A DNA stretch of 64,000 nt, taken from assembly GCA_951799445.1 (NCBI GenBank), contig OX637291.1, positions 2,048,501 through 2,112,500 on the forward strand. The letters run 5' to 3'. Position 1 is the stretch's first letter. Each line of letters opens with the position of its first letter. The translations under genes were made by a program, and so were the position numbers. Below, one piece after another: positions 35,751-47,851 of the stretch. The DNA is from Pseudisothecium myosuroides. Taxonomy: Eukaryota; Streptophyta; Bryopsida; Hypnales; Lembophyllaceae. The notes below the pieces were generated by a model. That model was not told the origin of the DNA. It was given only the letters and a program-made list of their open reading frames with translations, and did no database searches.

Positions 35751-38700
35751 GGAAGACAAGGATTTCTTACAAGTGCAAAGTGAATATTGCAAAAGACTAT
35801 GCAATGATATACCAAGACTTGAAAAATGCTTGAAGGCTATAGAAGCATCTGCAAAGATGAAAATCTTGAATAAAAATCAATGTGTACATCTTTTTGGCAA
35901 GCTCATATTAGCCATGAAGGGGATCAACATAATGTTGTCAAGTGCTACTGAGGATCTCAAGTTCCAGTCTATTTTTGAAGAGTTGTGTTATCTTCAAAAG
36001 AAAGTAGAGATTGTGGGAGAAAATTGCACTAAACAAGATCGATGGTGTCATTTGGCTATATTTCAACTCCAAAACAAAGAAACTTTTCGTGAGTTGCTTT
36101 TGGATTTGAAGTGCTGTTATGATACAGCACGCGACATGTACTTATTCCACCATCCAGATCAATCAAGCAATATCTTACCTATTCAGTTTGATGCAGCTAC
36201 CTATAAACAAGTCTTTGAAGATGGACAATTATTGAAGCAGAAGCTTGAACTTGTCCTTCAAGGGGAAGAGTTAGAGGATTATGAAATAGTGCAACATCTA
36301 TTGTTGAGACTTAGAAATTTGGATCGAGTTGATGGTGGGGACTTGGATGCTTTGGAAATTCCTAATGATTTTAAGGCACCCAAATTTATTAAAAATATAG
36401 GTCAAGGATCTCTTGATGTGTTTAAATCAAATTGGTTGGGCCTTACATGTGCTACAAAAGTGTTGAGAGGTGATCTTGAGTTTCTCATTCATATTCAAAA
36501 AGAGCCTGGCATCTTGGCAGGCCTGAGCCATCCCAATCTTGTCCAATTTGTTGCTTGTGGGACTAATACAAAACTTGATGAGATTGTTGAGGAAGATGAA
36601 ACAAGTGAGATGTATTTGGTGATGGAGCTTATGGAAACAAGCTTATCTACCATATTGAGGAATTCAAAGAGACCTTTATCCTATCATCTTGCTATTGACA
36701 TCATGCACCAAATTGCCAAGGGTGTGTATTACCTTCATGACATGCAAGTTGCTCATCTTGACTTGAAGCCTGATAATGTGCTAGCAATTTCAATATTTGT
36801 GGAGGGTTTGGGTCCTCATTATATATTCAAGGTTACGGATTTTGGTACTTCTAAAATGGAAGTGCTCAGCAATCCGGAGAATCCAGAGCCATCAAAGTAT
36901 TCAATTGGAACACTAGGGTACATGGCCCCTGAAATGATGAGGGGAAGTGGCATTCCAATGTATCCATTTCAAGCTGATGTTTGGTCATTTGCCATGGTAT
37001 GCTCAGAGATTCTATCTGGAAAGGTTCCGTACTTCGGTTTGGGACCAAAAGCTCTTCGTGATCAAATTTACCATACACATGGTACTAGCAGTAAAAACTT
37101 GCGCCCGGACCTACCCAACAATTGTGAAGAACTCACCAACTTAATCCAAGAATGTTGGTCTCAAGACCCTCTTCAACGACCAACATTTTGTAATATTTGT
37201 GAGAGGCTTACAAGTTTGAAGAAGTCTTTTTTGAAGGGATGCTATTCAAGCAAAATGGTTCCACAATTTGGTTTATCTCACACCTTAAGAAATTCCAAGT
37301 CCATCGTGGACTATGTCCAAAAGGTATGAAATTGTTAGATTCATGCAATGATGTTTCCTTTTGTAGGTCTCTTTGGAGCTTCACATTTGTGGTTTGAAAT
37401 GTAGTGTCTTTTTGTGCTATAAAGTATAATTATTGAATATGACTTTTGTATTTGAATAGGTGGATGAACTAATTGCACCTCCAAAGGAAGTTTATATTGA
37501 TTTAAATCATCAATTATTTAAAGCCAAAGGGCTTTTGAAGCTGAATTATATAGGCATCGTGGGCATGGGTGGAATTGGCAAGACTACACTAGCAAAGGCT
37601 ATATTTAATGATGTAACAGTGAAGTCCTCATACCATGCATTATGCTTTATTTTAGAATGCAAAAACTACCCAGAACCATATGAGATATTGTGCAAGATAT
37701 TATCAACACTTGGACATGAACAAAACCCCAAGAATTTGGGAGATGCGCAAAAGATGATGAAAGAACTTTTGGTTGAAAGGAAGGTTCTTTTAATACTAGA
37801 TGATGTCAAAGATGAACATCAAGTGTATGATATAGTACCTCCAAACATGATTGAAGCTAGCAAGGGCACTACAATAATTCTCACAACACGCCAATGGAAT
37901 AACATAAAATCATTTGTGGGCATTGAGGGAAAGTTGGATGTTGAATTATTGGATGAGAAGGCAGCAACAACGCTTTTCACCACTCACCTTTCTTGGGGTG
38001 TAGCTCTTCTATCACCAGATTTTCAAGACTTGTGCAAGCATGTTGTGAATGCTTGTAATGGCTTGCCTTTGAGCTTGAAATTGATGGCTGCATTTCTCCG
38101 TCATAAAAAGAGGTTGCGAAGTTGGGAACGAGCATTACAAAGGATGGCAAGAGGAAGGAATTTGGATGGTGATGAAGAAATTTGGAACACCTTGCAAATA
38201 AGCTTGGATGGATTGAACGATGGTGTTGAAAAAAGGATGTTTTTGGACGTGGCTTGTTTCTTTTGTAGAGATGTATATCCATCTGGCATATCAAAAGAGA
38301 CATTCTTATTTATGTGGTCCAAAGATGGTATCCTTCCAGTGGTTGAATTGGAAAGATTGATTGACATGTCATTGTTGAAGCTGAATAAAGATGGTAATAT
38401 TCTAGAAATGCATGATCAGCTTCGTGATATGGGACGAATGATTGCCAAGGGTACAAGAATTTGGAAAGCTTCCATGATACCAGAAAGTGGATTTACAAGC
38501 AAGGTAATATCTATTAGTACAAGTGTGCAATTGGGCATGACTAATGTATTTTGCTACATATTTTTGAATGTAATTAATGAACATTCAAACCCATATTACT
38601 TCAAGAATCATGAGTTTTGTAATATTTTAGAACAGTCAGTTGTCATTTGAATCTACTATATGAAAATATAATTGTAGTACATTCTAATCTGAATGCATAT

Positions 38701-41430
38701 TTTATACAGGATGCTGAGGTCCTTGAAGGCATTTCTTGGCAAGAGACTATGGACCACCATTTCCCTTTGGTGAAAGAGGGCCAAAGACTTGGTTTTGAAA
38801 AACTTCGTGTATTGATCTTGGTGAGTGCTTTGGGCAATTCTAAAGCATATGTTGACAACTTTGGATTATTACTTCAAATAGCTTTACAATGTTCTGAATT
38901 GGAAGCAATTATAATAGGAAACTCTCAAAATTGGATTGGATTGCCACATGCACTTCCATCAAATACTATAGTTACTCTACAAAGTTGGATATCAGATCTT
39001 TGTGGTAATTGCGCATCACTAAAGATTCTTGATCTAGTAGGGCTTGGATTTCTTGAGCAATTACCAAATAAATTTGCATCAAGCAATATCCTATTAAAAC
39101 TAAATCTTAGTTTCTGCTCTAGGCTAGCAACATTGTCAAAGGAAGTGGGGAACTTGTCTTCATTGACTACTTTAAATTTGAGATGGTGCTCAAGCTTGGC
39201 GGCCTTGCCAAAGGAAGTGGGGAATTTGTCTTCTTTGACCATTTTAGATTTGACATGGTGCTTAAGCTTGACGGCCTTGCCAAAGGAAGTAGGGAACTTG
39301 TCTTCCTTGACCACTTTGAATTTGAGATATTGTTCAAGGTTGGTGGCCTTGCCAAAGGAAGTAGGGAACTTGTCTTTTTTGACAACTCTAGATTTAAGAG
39401 GTTGTTCAAGTTTGGAGGCCTTGCCAATGGAAGTGGGGAATTTGTCTTCCTTGACCACCCTTGATTTAGGTGGTTGTTTTCACTTGGCGGCCTTTTCAAA
39501 GGAAATGGGGAACTTATATTCTTTGACCACTCTCAAGTTGAGAGGTTGTTCAAATTTTGTGGCCCTTCCAAAGGAACTTGGAAACTTATTTTCCTTGACC
39601 ACTCTAGATTTAGATGGGTGTTCAAGCTTGGTGGCCTTGCCGAAGGAAGTTGGGAACTTATCTTCCTTGCTTCATCTAGATTTGGGCGGGTGTTCAAGTT
39701 TGGTGGCCTTGCCGAAGGAAGTGGGGAACTTGTCCTCTTTGACTACTTTTAATATTTGGGGTTGTTCTAGCTTGGTGGCTTTTCCTAAGGAATTGAGGAA
39801 CTTATCTTCCTTGACTACTTTAGATTTGGATGGGTGTTCAAGAATTGTAGCCTTGCCGAAGGAAGTAGGGAACTTGTCTTCTTTGACCACCCTCTACTTG
39901 GGTGGATGTTCAAACTTGGCAACTTTGCGAAAGGAAATGGGGAACTTGTCTTCCTTGACCACTCTCAAGTTGAGAGATTGTGTAAGCTTGGTGGCCTTGC
40001 CTAAGGAATTGGGGAACTTATTTTCCTTGACTACATTAGATTTGAATGGGTGTTCAAGCTTGGTGGCCTTGCCTAAGGAATTGGGGAACTTATTTTCCTT
40101 GACTACATTAGATTTGAATGGGTGTTCAAACTTGGTGACTTTACCAATGGAAATTGGAAATTTGTCCTCTTTGACTAATCTCTATTTGGACGGATGTTTG
40201 AAGTTGGTGGCCTTGCCAAAAGAAATTGGGAACTTGTCTTTCTTGACCACTTTAGATTTGGGTGGGTGTTTGAGCTTGGTGGCCTTGCCTAAAAAAATGG
40301 AGAACTTATCTTCTTTGACCACTCTAGATTTGGACGGATGTTCAAGCTTGACGGCCTTGCCAGAGGAAGTAGGGAACATATCTTCTTTGACCACTTTTAA
40401 TATTTTGGGGTGTTCAAATTTGGTGGCCTTGCCCAAGCAAATGGGAAACTTATCTTCTTTGACCACTCTAGATTTGGATGGGTGTTCAATCTTGATGGCC
40501 TTGCCAAAAGAATTAGGAAATTTATCTTCCTTGACAACCCTCGATTTATGTGGATGTTCAAGCTTGGTGGCCTTGCCAAAGGAATTAGGGAACTTATCTT
40601 CTTTGACCACTCTTACGTTGAGAGACTGTTCAAGCTTGACGGCTCTTCCAATGGAAATTGGAAACTTATCTTCTTTGATCATCCTAGATTTGGATGGATG
40701 TTCACACTTGGCAACGTTACCAAAGGAAATGGGGAACTTATCTTCTTTGACCACTCTTACGTTGAGAGACTGTTCAAGCTTGGTGGCCCTTCCAATGGAA
40801 ATGGGAAACTTATCTTCTTTGATCATCCTAGATTTGGATGAATGTTCAAACTTGGCAACATTACCAAAGAAAATGGGGAACTTATCTTCTTTAGCCATTC
40901 TCGATTTGAGTGGGTGTTCAAGCTTGGTAGCCTTGCCAAAGGAAATGGGGAACTTATCTTCTTTGACTACCCTCTATTTGGATGGATGTTCAAACTTGGC
41001 AGCCTTGCCAAAGGAAGTAGGGAATTTGTATTCCTTGACCAACCTTTACTTGAATTGGTGTTTGAACTTGGCAGCCTTGCCGAAAGAAGTGGGGAACTTA
41101 TCTTCCTTGACCATTCTAGATTTGAATGGATGCTCAAGTTTGGCTATGTTGCCAAAAGAAATAGGGAACTTGTCTTCCTTGACCACCCTCAATTTAGGTG
41201 GATGTTCGAGCTTGGCGGCCTTACCAAAGGAAGTGGGGAATTTGTCTTCTTTGACCACTCTCAAATTGAGAGATTGTTTAAGCTTAATGACCTTGCCTAA
41301 GGAAGTGGGGAACTTATTTTCCTTGACTATTCTAGATTTGAATGGGTGTTCAAGCTTGGTGGCCTTGCCAAAAGAATTGGAGGACTTGTCTTCTTTGACA
41401 AATTTCAATGTCAAGGTTGGAAACCTATGA
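35751..41430 (+). CDS. Kinase-NB-ARC-LRR immune receptor (PNL class)
   Basis: Intracellular NLR-type receptor. Exons 35751-37323, 37460-38503 and 38710-41430 join in frame at GT-AG introns (AAG|gta, AAG|gta). The first exon opens after a good acceptor (ctctacag), so the start codon is probably in an unseen upstream exon; the first in-frame ATG is 35857. Order: N-terminal all-helical segment (about 150 residues, possibly MLKL/RPW8-like); kinase at about 36395-37230 with ATKVL lysine, HPNLV, HLDLKPDN, DFG (36838) and APE; NB-ARC with GMGGIGKTT (37562), LLILDDV, IILTTR, NGLPLSLK, FLDVACFF and MHD (38409); then LRRs with GNLSSLTTLDL-GCSSLVALPKE consensus. The kinase has HLD instead of HRD, so it is non-RD, as is frequent in immune kinases, but it keeps K, D, N and DFG and may be active. 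All three exons are open, about 1,770 residues. A possible cryptic donor (AAG|gttgg) lies 16 bases before the stop. Confidence 0.88.
39120..41415 (+). repeat. 72-bp tandem array encoding 31 full LRRs plus a partial one
   Basis: Each 72-bp unit encodes 24 residues. Adjacent units near 40000-40143 are almost identical, and a two-unit (144-bp) block near 40596-40700 is repeated at 40740-40844, showing recent duplication by unequal exchange. The frame is preserved in every unit. Long frames on the opposite strand (for example 40182-40898) are by-products of the repeat. Confidence 0.95.
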
Positions 41431-42246
41431 GCTGTGAGTAGTAGAAGTCTTGAATTTTGTGGACCATGATTTTAGTTGTATTACCTAATATAACATATTG
41501 CAAACAATTTGACATCTCCTTTAAAAGTGTAGGATCTTATCTCCCTGATGAAATTTGATAGGTACTTAATTATGTGGTCAAACTTAAGACAACCTTCACT
41601 TTAATTCTTCTTTTTCTATACTATGTATGTATGAGAACATTTGTTTTCATTTTTAAAGATGGTATTACTTTAAATTCTAATTCCAAAAAATTTCAATTTT
41701 TTTTTGGAGATTTGAAAGGGAACATGAGTTTTGAATTGTAGAAGTAGAAGTAATTCATATTCCTTTCAAATCAATGTAACCTTTATTGACCCAAGGGCTC
41801 TTGGATCCATTCCTTGATTGTAAGACAATAGAATCTCTCAAGGCTAATTGTAAGGATCAATCAGTAAAAGATTTCTACGCAAATGGCATTTAAATTTAGG
41901 AATTTGGATAAAGGAATGTGTATTTGTGACGTGCAATTTGATGGGTGTAGGTGGTGTGCCAACAAGAGGTGTAGTATAGTAAAGAAAAAGGGGATTTTGT
42001 AAGAAAAAAAAACTCAGACATCACACAGGATGCTAATTGTATGTGGGTGCATATTTAGAATTTCATTTACATCTAATTTTGAAGCACAAAACACAAGAGA
42101 TCTCACTAATTTACAAAACTAAGATCTTTCCTTTCAAGTTTGTAATTGTTAAGTCATTCTACTCTTGTAGTATTGTTGTCTTTTCCTAGCTTTGATATTT
42201 TGTATGAAATTTCAGGGTGTAATGATCATTGTGAACCATTTTACAG
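41431..42246. other. Intergenic between receptor and LRR pseudogene
   Basis: AT-rich. Holds the receptor's 3' flank. No ORF or element recognised. Confidence 0.4.
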
Positions 42247-43417
42247 GTCTAACTGAGCTGTGGCATTTGAACTTCCACCATTGCTACTTACTGGACCCAG
42301 TCTTTCAGAAGCTTGCAGGTCAGCCATTGTAGATTTGTGTTGAAAGCATTCCTTTGTACATGTGATACCTTTGCTGTGACCTAGAGTGAACTTACATATT
42401 TGAGGAATTAATGATGGAAGCAGTGTACTTGAAACTTGGTTAGAAACGTTATTTTCTTGGTACTTTAATCCTTCCTCCTGTAACACAGATTTGATCAACC
42501 TCCGGATGTTGAACCTGGGTTACAACAACCTCACGGATTCCGGCATGGTCTCTCTTGGCATGGTTAGGCTCAACTGCTTCTTCGTTTGTCATGGTTGTTG
42601 TGTTTGGGATGTAAATAAATGAAACTAAACAAATGATAAGAGCTTCAGAATATGCCCATTGGACTCTATTCACCTCTTAATGCTCAAGTGAATGCTCAAG
42701 TTTGAATAGAAAGTTCACTAGGCAGTTAATATTTGATTCTAGTAACTCTCAAAACATATTTTTGTCATTGAAAAATGTAGGTATAATTTATTCTTTCTAT
42801 TGGTAAATCTAGTTATTGTCCTTGAAACTTCTTAAATGATTTATTTCAACTCTTATAGATATGAAAGTGTCCACTTCCACTTACTTTAGGGTTATGTAAT
42901 TAGGAGAGAAGCAACCACATTGTAATTATTAGCCAAATTTAGGTGATGGCTCAAGGAAGGGGCATTGCTAGCATAATCTCAAACATGTGATTCAAGCATA
43001 AATATGATCACCAGTATGTCTAATTGTCATAAATTTTGTCATTAAGCTAGTGCATTTGGGAATGTAATTGTTGGGTTTAAAGGGGATCACCACCTAGGAA
43101 TGATAAAGGAAACCAAATATAAGTTAATACCAATTGACAAGACAAGTGGTTTAACAATGCAAGGTTGACCAACTTGGAGAGTTTGAATCTTGATTTATAT
43201 AAAGTCAATGACGATGGAATTGAGTATATCAAAGGTGATACTAGACCAATTGCAATCAAATTTCCATTTGTGAATTTATGACAGCTTCTAGAGTCGACAA
43301 TGTATTCAGTGGGTTTCCTGAAATTATGAACTTTTTCCTTGCTAGGAATGTATTTTACATGATGTATTACTTTTGTGTAAGATGACTTATGCATAGCCTT
43401 AGTGGTCAATTTGGATT

Positions 43418-43557
43418 TTAACCCCTAACGGACCAAGATGTTCAATTTTGGCCTCATGTTTTTTAATTTTCTTGTTCAACTTTTGTTTTATTTTTATTCA
43501 AACCGTGTAATGTTCTTCATTAATTCTGTTGATATTAAAATAATCCTTCAAGATTAA
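43418..43557 (+). mobile_element. Very short TTAA-type element or solo end
   Basis: The left end TTAACCCCTAACGGACC is a clear family terminus. The proposed right end, 'tccttcaagattaa' at 43545-43557, is weak, so this may be a truncated copy. It lies in an intron of the LRR pseudogene. Confidence 0.4.
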
Positions 43558-43861
43558 AATGAAGATTCAACAATCTGATTGTTTCATGAATTTACCGGTT
43601 TCAGGGCTTGTGAATTTGCGGGTGCTTGATCTGTCAGACTCAGATATCGGGAACGAGGGCTTACGATTCCTCACTGGTAAAATTCCGAACTGAAACTGAG
43701 ATCCTATTCATGAGTGTTTTTCCTTGATCCACAAAGTTGATGGAGGTGATGAGTCGATTCTATGCAAGAGAACAAGCAAGCCTTAGAGAGTCAAGAATTG
43801 TAACGCCTACATGGGTGTTGACTTGTGGATTCTGTGCGTTGTGTCTTTGGGTTCTTGGGGG

Positions 43862-44081
43862 TTAACCCTTCAAGGTCCAGACAATTTATGACCTTATTCA
43901 CAAGTTTGAACTTTGATCGATATTATTTGATTGTACTTTTCAGCTTCCCCATCAGTATGAACATTATAATATGAAACTCATTTGGTAATGCTTCTTGGAA
44001 TGTAAGAATATTGAGTTAAAACTTTGACTTGTTGCATAGGTGAGAGGCCAAATAATGGCCTGTTAGGCCTTGAAGGATTAA
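43862..44081 (+). mobile_element. 220-bp TTAA-type MITE
   Basis: Starts TTAACCCTTCAAGGTCC and ends GGCCTTGAAGGATTAA; the ends are inverted and both TTAA sites are present. It lies in the intron before the 44187 exon of the LRR pseudogene. This is the miniature form of the family. Confidence 0.7.
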
Positions 44082-44860
44082 TGCCATATGGTTTTGATCT
44101 CTGAATCTCTGGGTGTTGACTTGTGGATTCAATCTTCAAGGTGGTGAGATCCTTAGACCCTGGTGATGAATTTTGTTGTATATCAGGTTTGAAGAAGCTG
44201 GAGAGCTTGAACCTTTCCTTTACAGGAGGTATTTTGGACAGTGGCTTGCGCACGCTTGCAACCATCACGTCACTCACGTCTCTGAACCTGGACACCAAGC
44301 AGATCACGGATGCAGGCCTTGCTGCACTGACAGGTTTCAAAACTCTCCCTGGATGAAGCATGTCCGGCTTCCATGAATGGATGATTGTTGTCTGAGCTCG
44401 TTATACTGATAGTCGATGAAATTGCTCTGCAGGCTTGACTGGTTTAAAAACTCTGGATCTCTTTGGTGCAAGGATCACCGACTATGGCATGGCCTGCCTT
44501 CGACGTGAGACTTTTTCCTGAGCTCTTGCTTGTAATTGAGATTCATTTCTTGGAAATCCTGTTTTTGTGCTCTTAGCTTTGATTTACAGTTCTATAGGCC
44601 TTGTGATTGGGACTTTGTTTTTAGAATAATCAGGGATATGATCCTCTGTACCTGTGCTGCCTGCTTTTATGGTCATTCCTAGCTGAGACTGACTGATGGA
44701 GTCCTGTGACAGATTTCAAGAAACTGCAGACCTTGGAGCTTTGCGGTGGAGGTATCACAGATGCAGGAGTAAGCAAAATAAAGGATCTCACATTGCTTAC
44801 CTCTCGCAACCTTTCGCAAAACCTTGCGTCTCACAGACAATGCCCTGCATTATCTCTCGG

Positions 44861-45405
44861 GTGAGTGTGCTATCTACGAATGTCAAGGAGACGCTTACCG
44901 TCACTTTTGCATTTTAACATATGCATCTCAAAAAAAGAACCCTTGGCAAACAGTATTGATTCAATTGATATTGTTTTGACATGATCGCTGATTCAATGTT
45001 GATCAAAACATAGTCATGTACATCGGAGAAACGTTGATTCGTATGTAGTACTGGGTTTTTCATTCCATGGCCATGTTCAAATATTGATATATTATTGCTT
45101 GAAATAATTATTGATACAATGTGGAAGTGGCTTTATTACATACAAAGTGATTTAACGATGGAATCATAAAATTGTTTGCATATTCTTAAAGTTTCATGTT
45201 AGTACTATTACAATTTTTTTTATACAAGAATGTTGTGATGTTGTAACAACTTGTATTATTCAAATACATTGATGGTGAGAGTTGATAGGATGTTGAATCA
45301 ATGTCAATCCAATTCTACATCAAGATGAGTTTAATGACATATTAATATCATGGACTATTGTAGTTGTATATAATGTTGATTTTTGGACTTTGAATCAACG
45401 TTGAA
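44861..45405. other. Gene-free AT-rich stretch
   Basis: Where 3' exons of the LRR gene would be expected, none are recognised. Confidence 0.4.
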
Positions 45406-45715
45406 AAACCAATTGATTATGGAAACGGAAAGGTAATTACCACAGAAGTTTGGAAACCTCTCCAACAATTGTTTTACAAAGTCTACATACATTTAACAAG
45501 CAATTGCACTATGAGAAGCTCCATCCCAGAAGCTTGGTGGCATTGACAAGGTTGTCAATAAGGTCCTAATCAAACATCCGCACACATAGCTAGCATCTAT
45601 CATTCATTGTAAAGCTTCCTTCCCAAATTCCTCAAGAATAGTACAAGTGTTGAAAGAAATTCCAGCTTTGTTCTAAACTTTTACATCAAGGAGATGCATG
45701 AACTACAGTGACTCC
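45406..45715. repeat. Dispersed repeat, copy 2 (uninterrupted)
   Basis: Homologous to 26375-26980 but lacks the 291-bp hairpin block. It therefore serves as the empty site, the junction lying at about 45483. Confidence 0.75.
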
Positions 45716-45954
45716 CAAAAGTAGTTGGCAACCATATAAATCATTCTCATAAATTGAGAAATTGGAATTATGAAGTGAAATTTAAACATATTATCGTACA
45801 AAAGGGATTCTACTCTCATGTGTAATTTCACTGAAAACTGACTGTATTTAGACCTATTACAACTTGAATGAAATTTCTATGTAAATACACTTTTCGTGAA
45901 AAATCAAAATGTTTCATTTTTTTTTATAGTAATAATATTTTAGCAATACAAATC

Positions 45955-46105
45955 CAAAATTTATGAAACTTGTAATATGTGAATCTAGTCAAGATGTACA
46001 TTCTTCTAATTGACACTTTAAAACTTCATCTAAAATTCATGAAACTTGTAATATGTGAATCTAGTCAAGATGTACATACTTCTAATTGGCACTTTAAAAC
46101 TTCAT
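45955..46105. repeat. Two-copy tandem repeat of about 75 bp
   Basis: The phrases 'gaaacttgtaatatgtgaat', 'ctagtcaagatgtacat' and 'cactttaaaacttcatct' occur twice in the same order with very few differences. Confidence 0.85.
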
Positions 46106-46903
46106 CTGGTGTGTCATACCCAGTTCTTCAATTTTTTTTGTCTATTTGACTCAGAATATTGTCAATTGAGTTTTAAAACCATTTAAAAGAAAAAACTTTA
46201 ATGAAATACAAAAAATATTAATTGAAATTTGACCTCAAAATTTGAATTCTTATAATTTTCACTCCATAAACTGCCAAAAAATAAATTCAAAATTCAAAAT
46301 AACATCAAATAACTATATACATAAAAACATATGTAGCACTTCAACGTCAGTTATCAATTGCTTTGACCGCTCTCTAAGCGTCTTGGCAGGATCCAAACTT
46401 GCATTATGACGACATCTGCAAAAGGATAATTCAAGTAGTAATAACAGTTGAGGGTTCATACCATTCTTCTGTACCAGTGGCATGCCACCAATTGAGAACA
46501 GGGCCAACTAAGAGAAGTTTGGAAAAAGCCATCATGCAAATCGGACCTAGTCAGAAAGATATAAGCGCTGACATACTTTTCCCTTTTGCTTGAGCTCTCA
46601 ACTTTGCTATCAATATACGTTACTAATACCAATACAAAACTCGCAAGCCTCTGTAAATGATCCATTTTTCCATTCTCCGTGGATTGAAAAGCCACCCATT
46701 TACAAATGCGAATGTTATCAAAACAAGTGACTCATACGAGAGTAGACACCCAACGCTCTGTTACAGCCAAAGGGGATTCCATGAGATACATTGTTGATGT
46801 AACTTTCATGGTTCAAGAAAACTGAGGGTCGTGCTTGGAACCCTACTCATTCAAACTTCAACAACTAATATCTTATTCTTAGTGCATCCAAATAATACAA
46901 AGT
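46106..46903. other. Intergenic, no confident gene
   Basis: A 79-codon minus-strand frame (46456-46695) is the best ORF, but I do not recognise it and see no supporting family motif. Confidence 0.35.
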
Positions 46904-47153
46904 TTTAAGCACAGAGATCCTTTACAAAACCCCGACAGAGGCCCACCAAAAATCCCATTCCAGTGTTGGGGAAAGGACTCAATAACGGCAACCGAGCTGA
47001 GTTGCCAACCGTCGACAAAACATTTCTCCTCACACTCCAGACCTGGACTGTGCCTTCACAATGAGGCCATACCTCGGCAAGCGACAGGCAAAACTGAACT
47101 CCTGGGCCAGATTTTCACGGTGACCTGGTGCTTGCGTTAAGTCAGATGCATGC
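46904..47153. repeat. Mosaic-repeat module X, copy 1
   Basis: Nearly identical to 51916-52170, from 'aagttttaagcacag' to 'gcatgca'. Joined to module Y here but to a different GC-rich block at 52.17 kb. The switch occurs at a TGCA, which looks like recombination or capture of gene pieces. Confidence 0.8.
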
Positions 47154-47851
47154 AGAGAGACGACCCCAGATGCTCTTGGAGCCTCACGGCAGTAAGGTAT
47201 GCGCACTGCAAATGCGTTCAAGTGGTCAAGTGGGGGTCTGAGCGTGGTTCTGTACATTTGACTGCTGCAGAGTTGGTGGGGTTTCGGTAGCACTGGAGCA
47301 AACATTGATGTAGATTTGAATGCTTATAAGCGTCCATGGATGGAAGAGATTTAAGAAAGTTGACCGGCTCACTGATAGAGCAGGCGGTGTCTCATTCGTA
47401 AGTCCTGTTGTACATGTCTGTCTTGATAGTTTTGCAGAAAGCATTTTGCATTTCAGGACTTTTGATGGATCCTCAAATCCTCGGAAACATTATCAAAATT
47501 ATGAGTGAGAAGGCTTCGTGTTTGTTGAAGGAGCATGGGATCGGACGTAACTTAATGAGAGATAAGACTTGACAATTCTAATCCTTTCTCATGTTTAGCA
47601 TGTTGAATTTTGGGGCTTTTGATGTGTTTATAAGAGCATACCATTCATTTGAACGGGATCCCGGCACACTGGAATCAAAGTCACCATTATGTTCTTGATA
47701 ACCGTGGAGGGCTCCAAGCCTTGAGAAGGTTATGAGACAAAATATCTAGTCCTTTCACTGAATCTTGAAACTTTTGGTTGATCAGTTGCCTCGTAACATG
47801 ATTATGCCGTTATGAACGAGAGTCCTTCTGCGCTGAAAAAACAAAAGATGG
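47154..47851 (+). repeat. Mosaic-repeat module Y, copy 2
   Basis: Second copy of 30735-31411, with a few small indels (an extra segment near 47350-47375) and substitutions. It contains the same exon-like LLMDPQILGN... phrase, interrupted downstream by stops. Confidence 0.75.

Larger units (their letters stand above)
42247..44860 (+). pseudogene. RNI-like LRR gene fragment, seven exons
   Basis: Exons: 42247-42318, 42489-42562, 43164-43234, 43605-43676, 44187-44333, 44433-44504 and 44713-44860. They encode RNI-type LRRs: GLVNLRVLDLSDSDIGNEG, SLNLDTKQITDAGLAALTG, TLDLFGARITDYGMACL, LQTLELCGGGITDAGVSKI. This matches a conserved plant LRR family (Arabidopsis At4g23840-like, from memory) and differs from the receptor's LRR type. 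One-LRR, phase-1 exons should be 72 nt and two-LRR exons 147. The third is 71 and the last is 148, and the extra base breaks NLSQN|LRLTDNALHYLSG. The second exon's donor is also irregular. No 5' or 3' exons were found. Introns hold short TTAA-type elements. Confidence 0.75.

Noticed and set aside
40182..40898. Long minus-strand ORF (238 codons) opposite the LRR array
   Set aside because: It is a by-product of the in-frame 72-bp repeat on the other strand; similar frames recur at 38925, 39672 and 41046.
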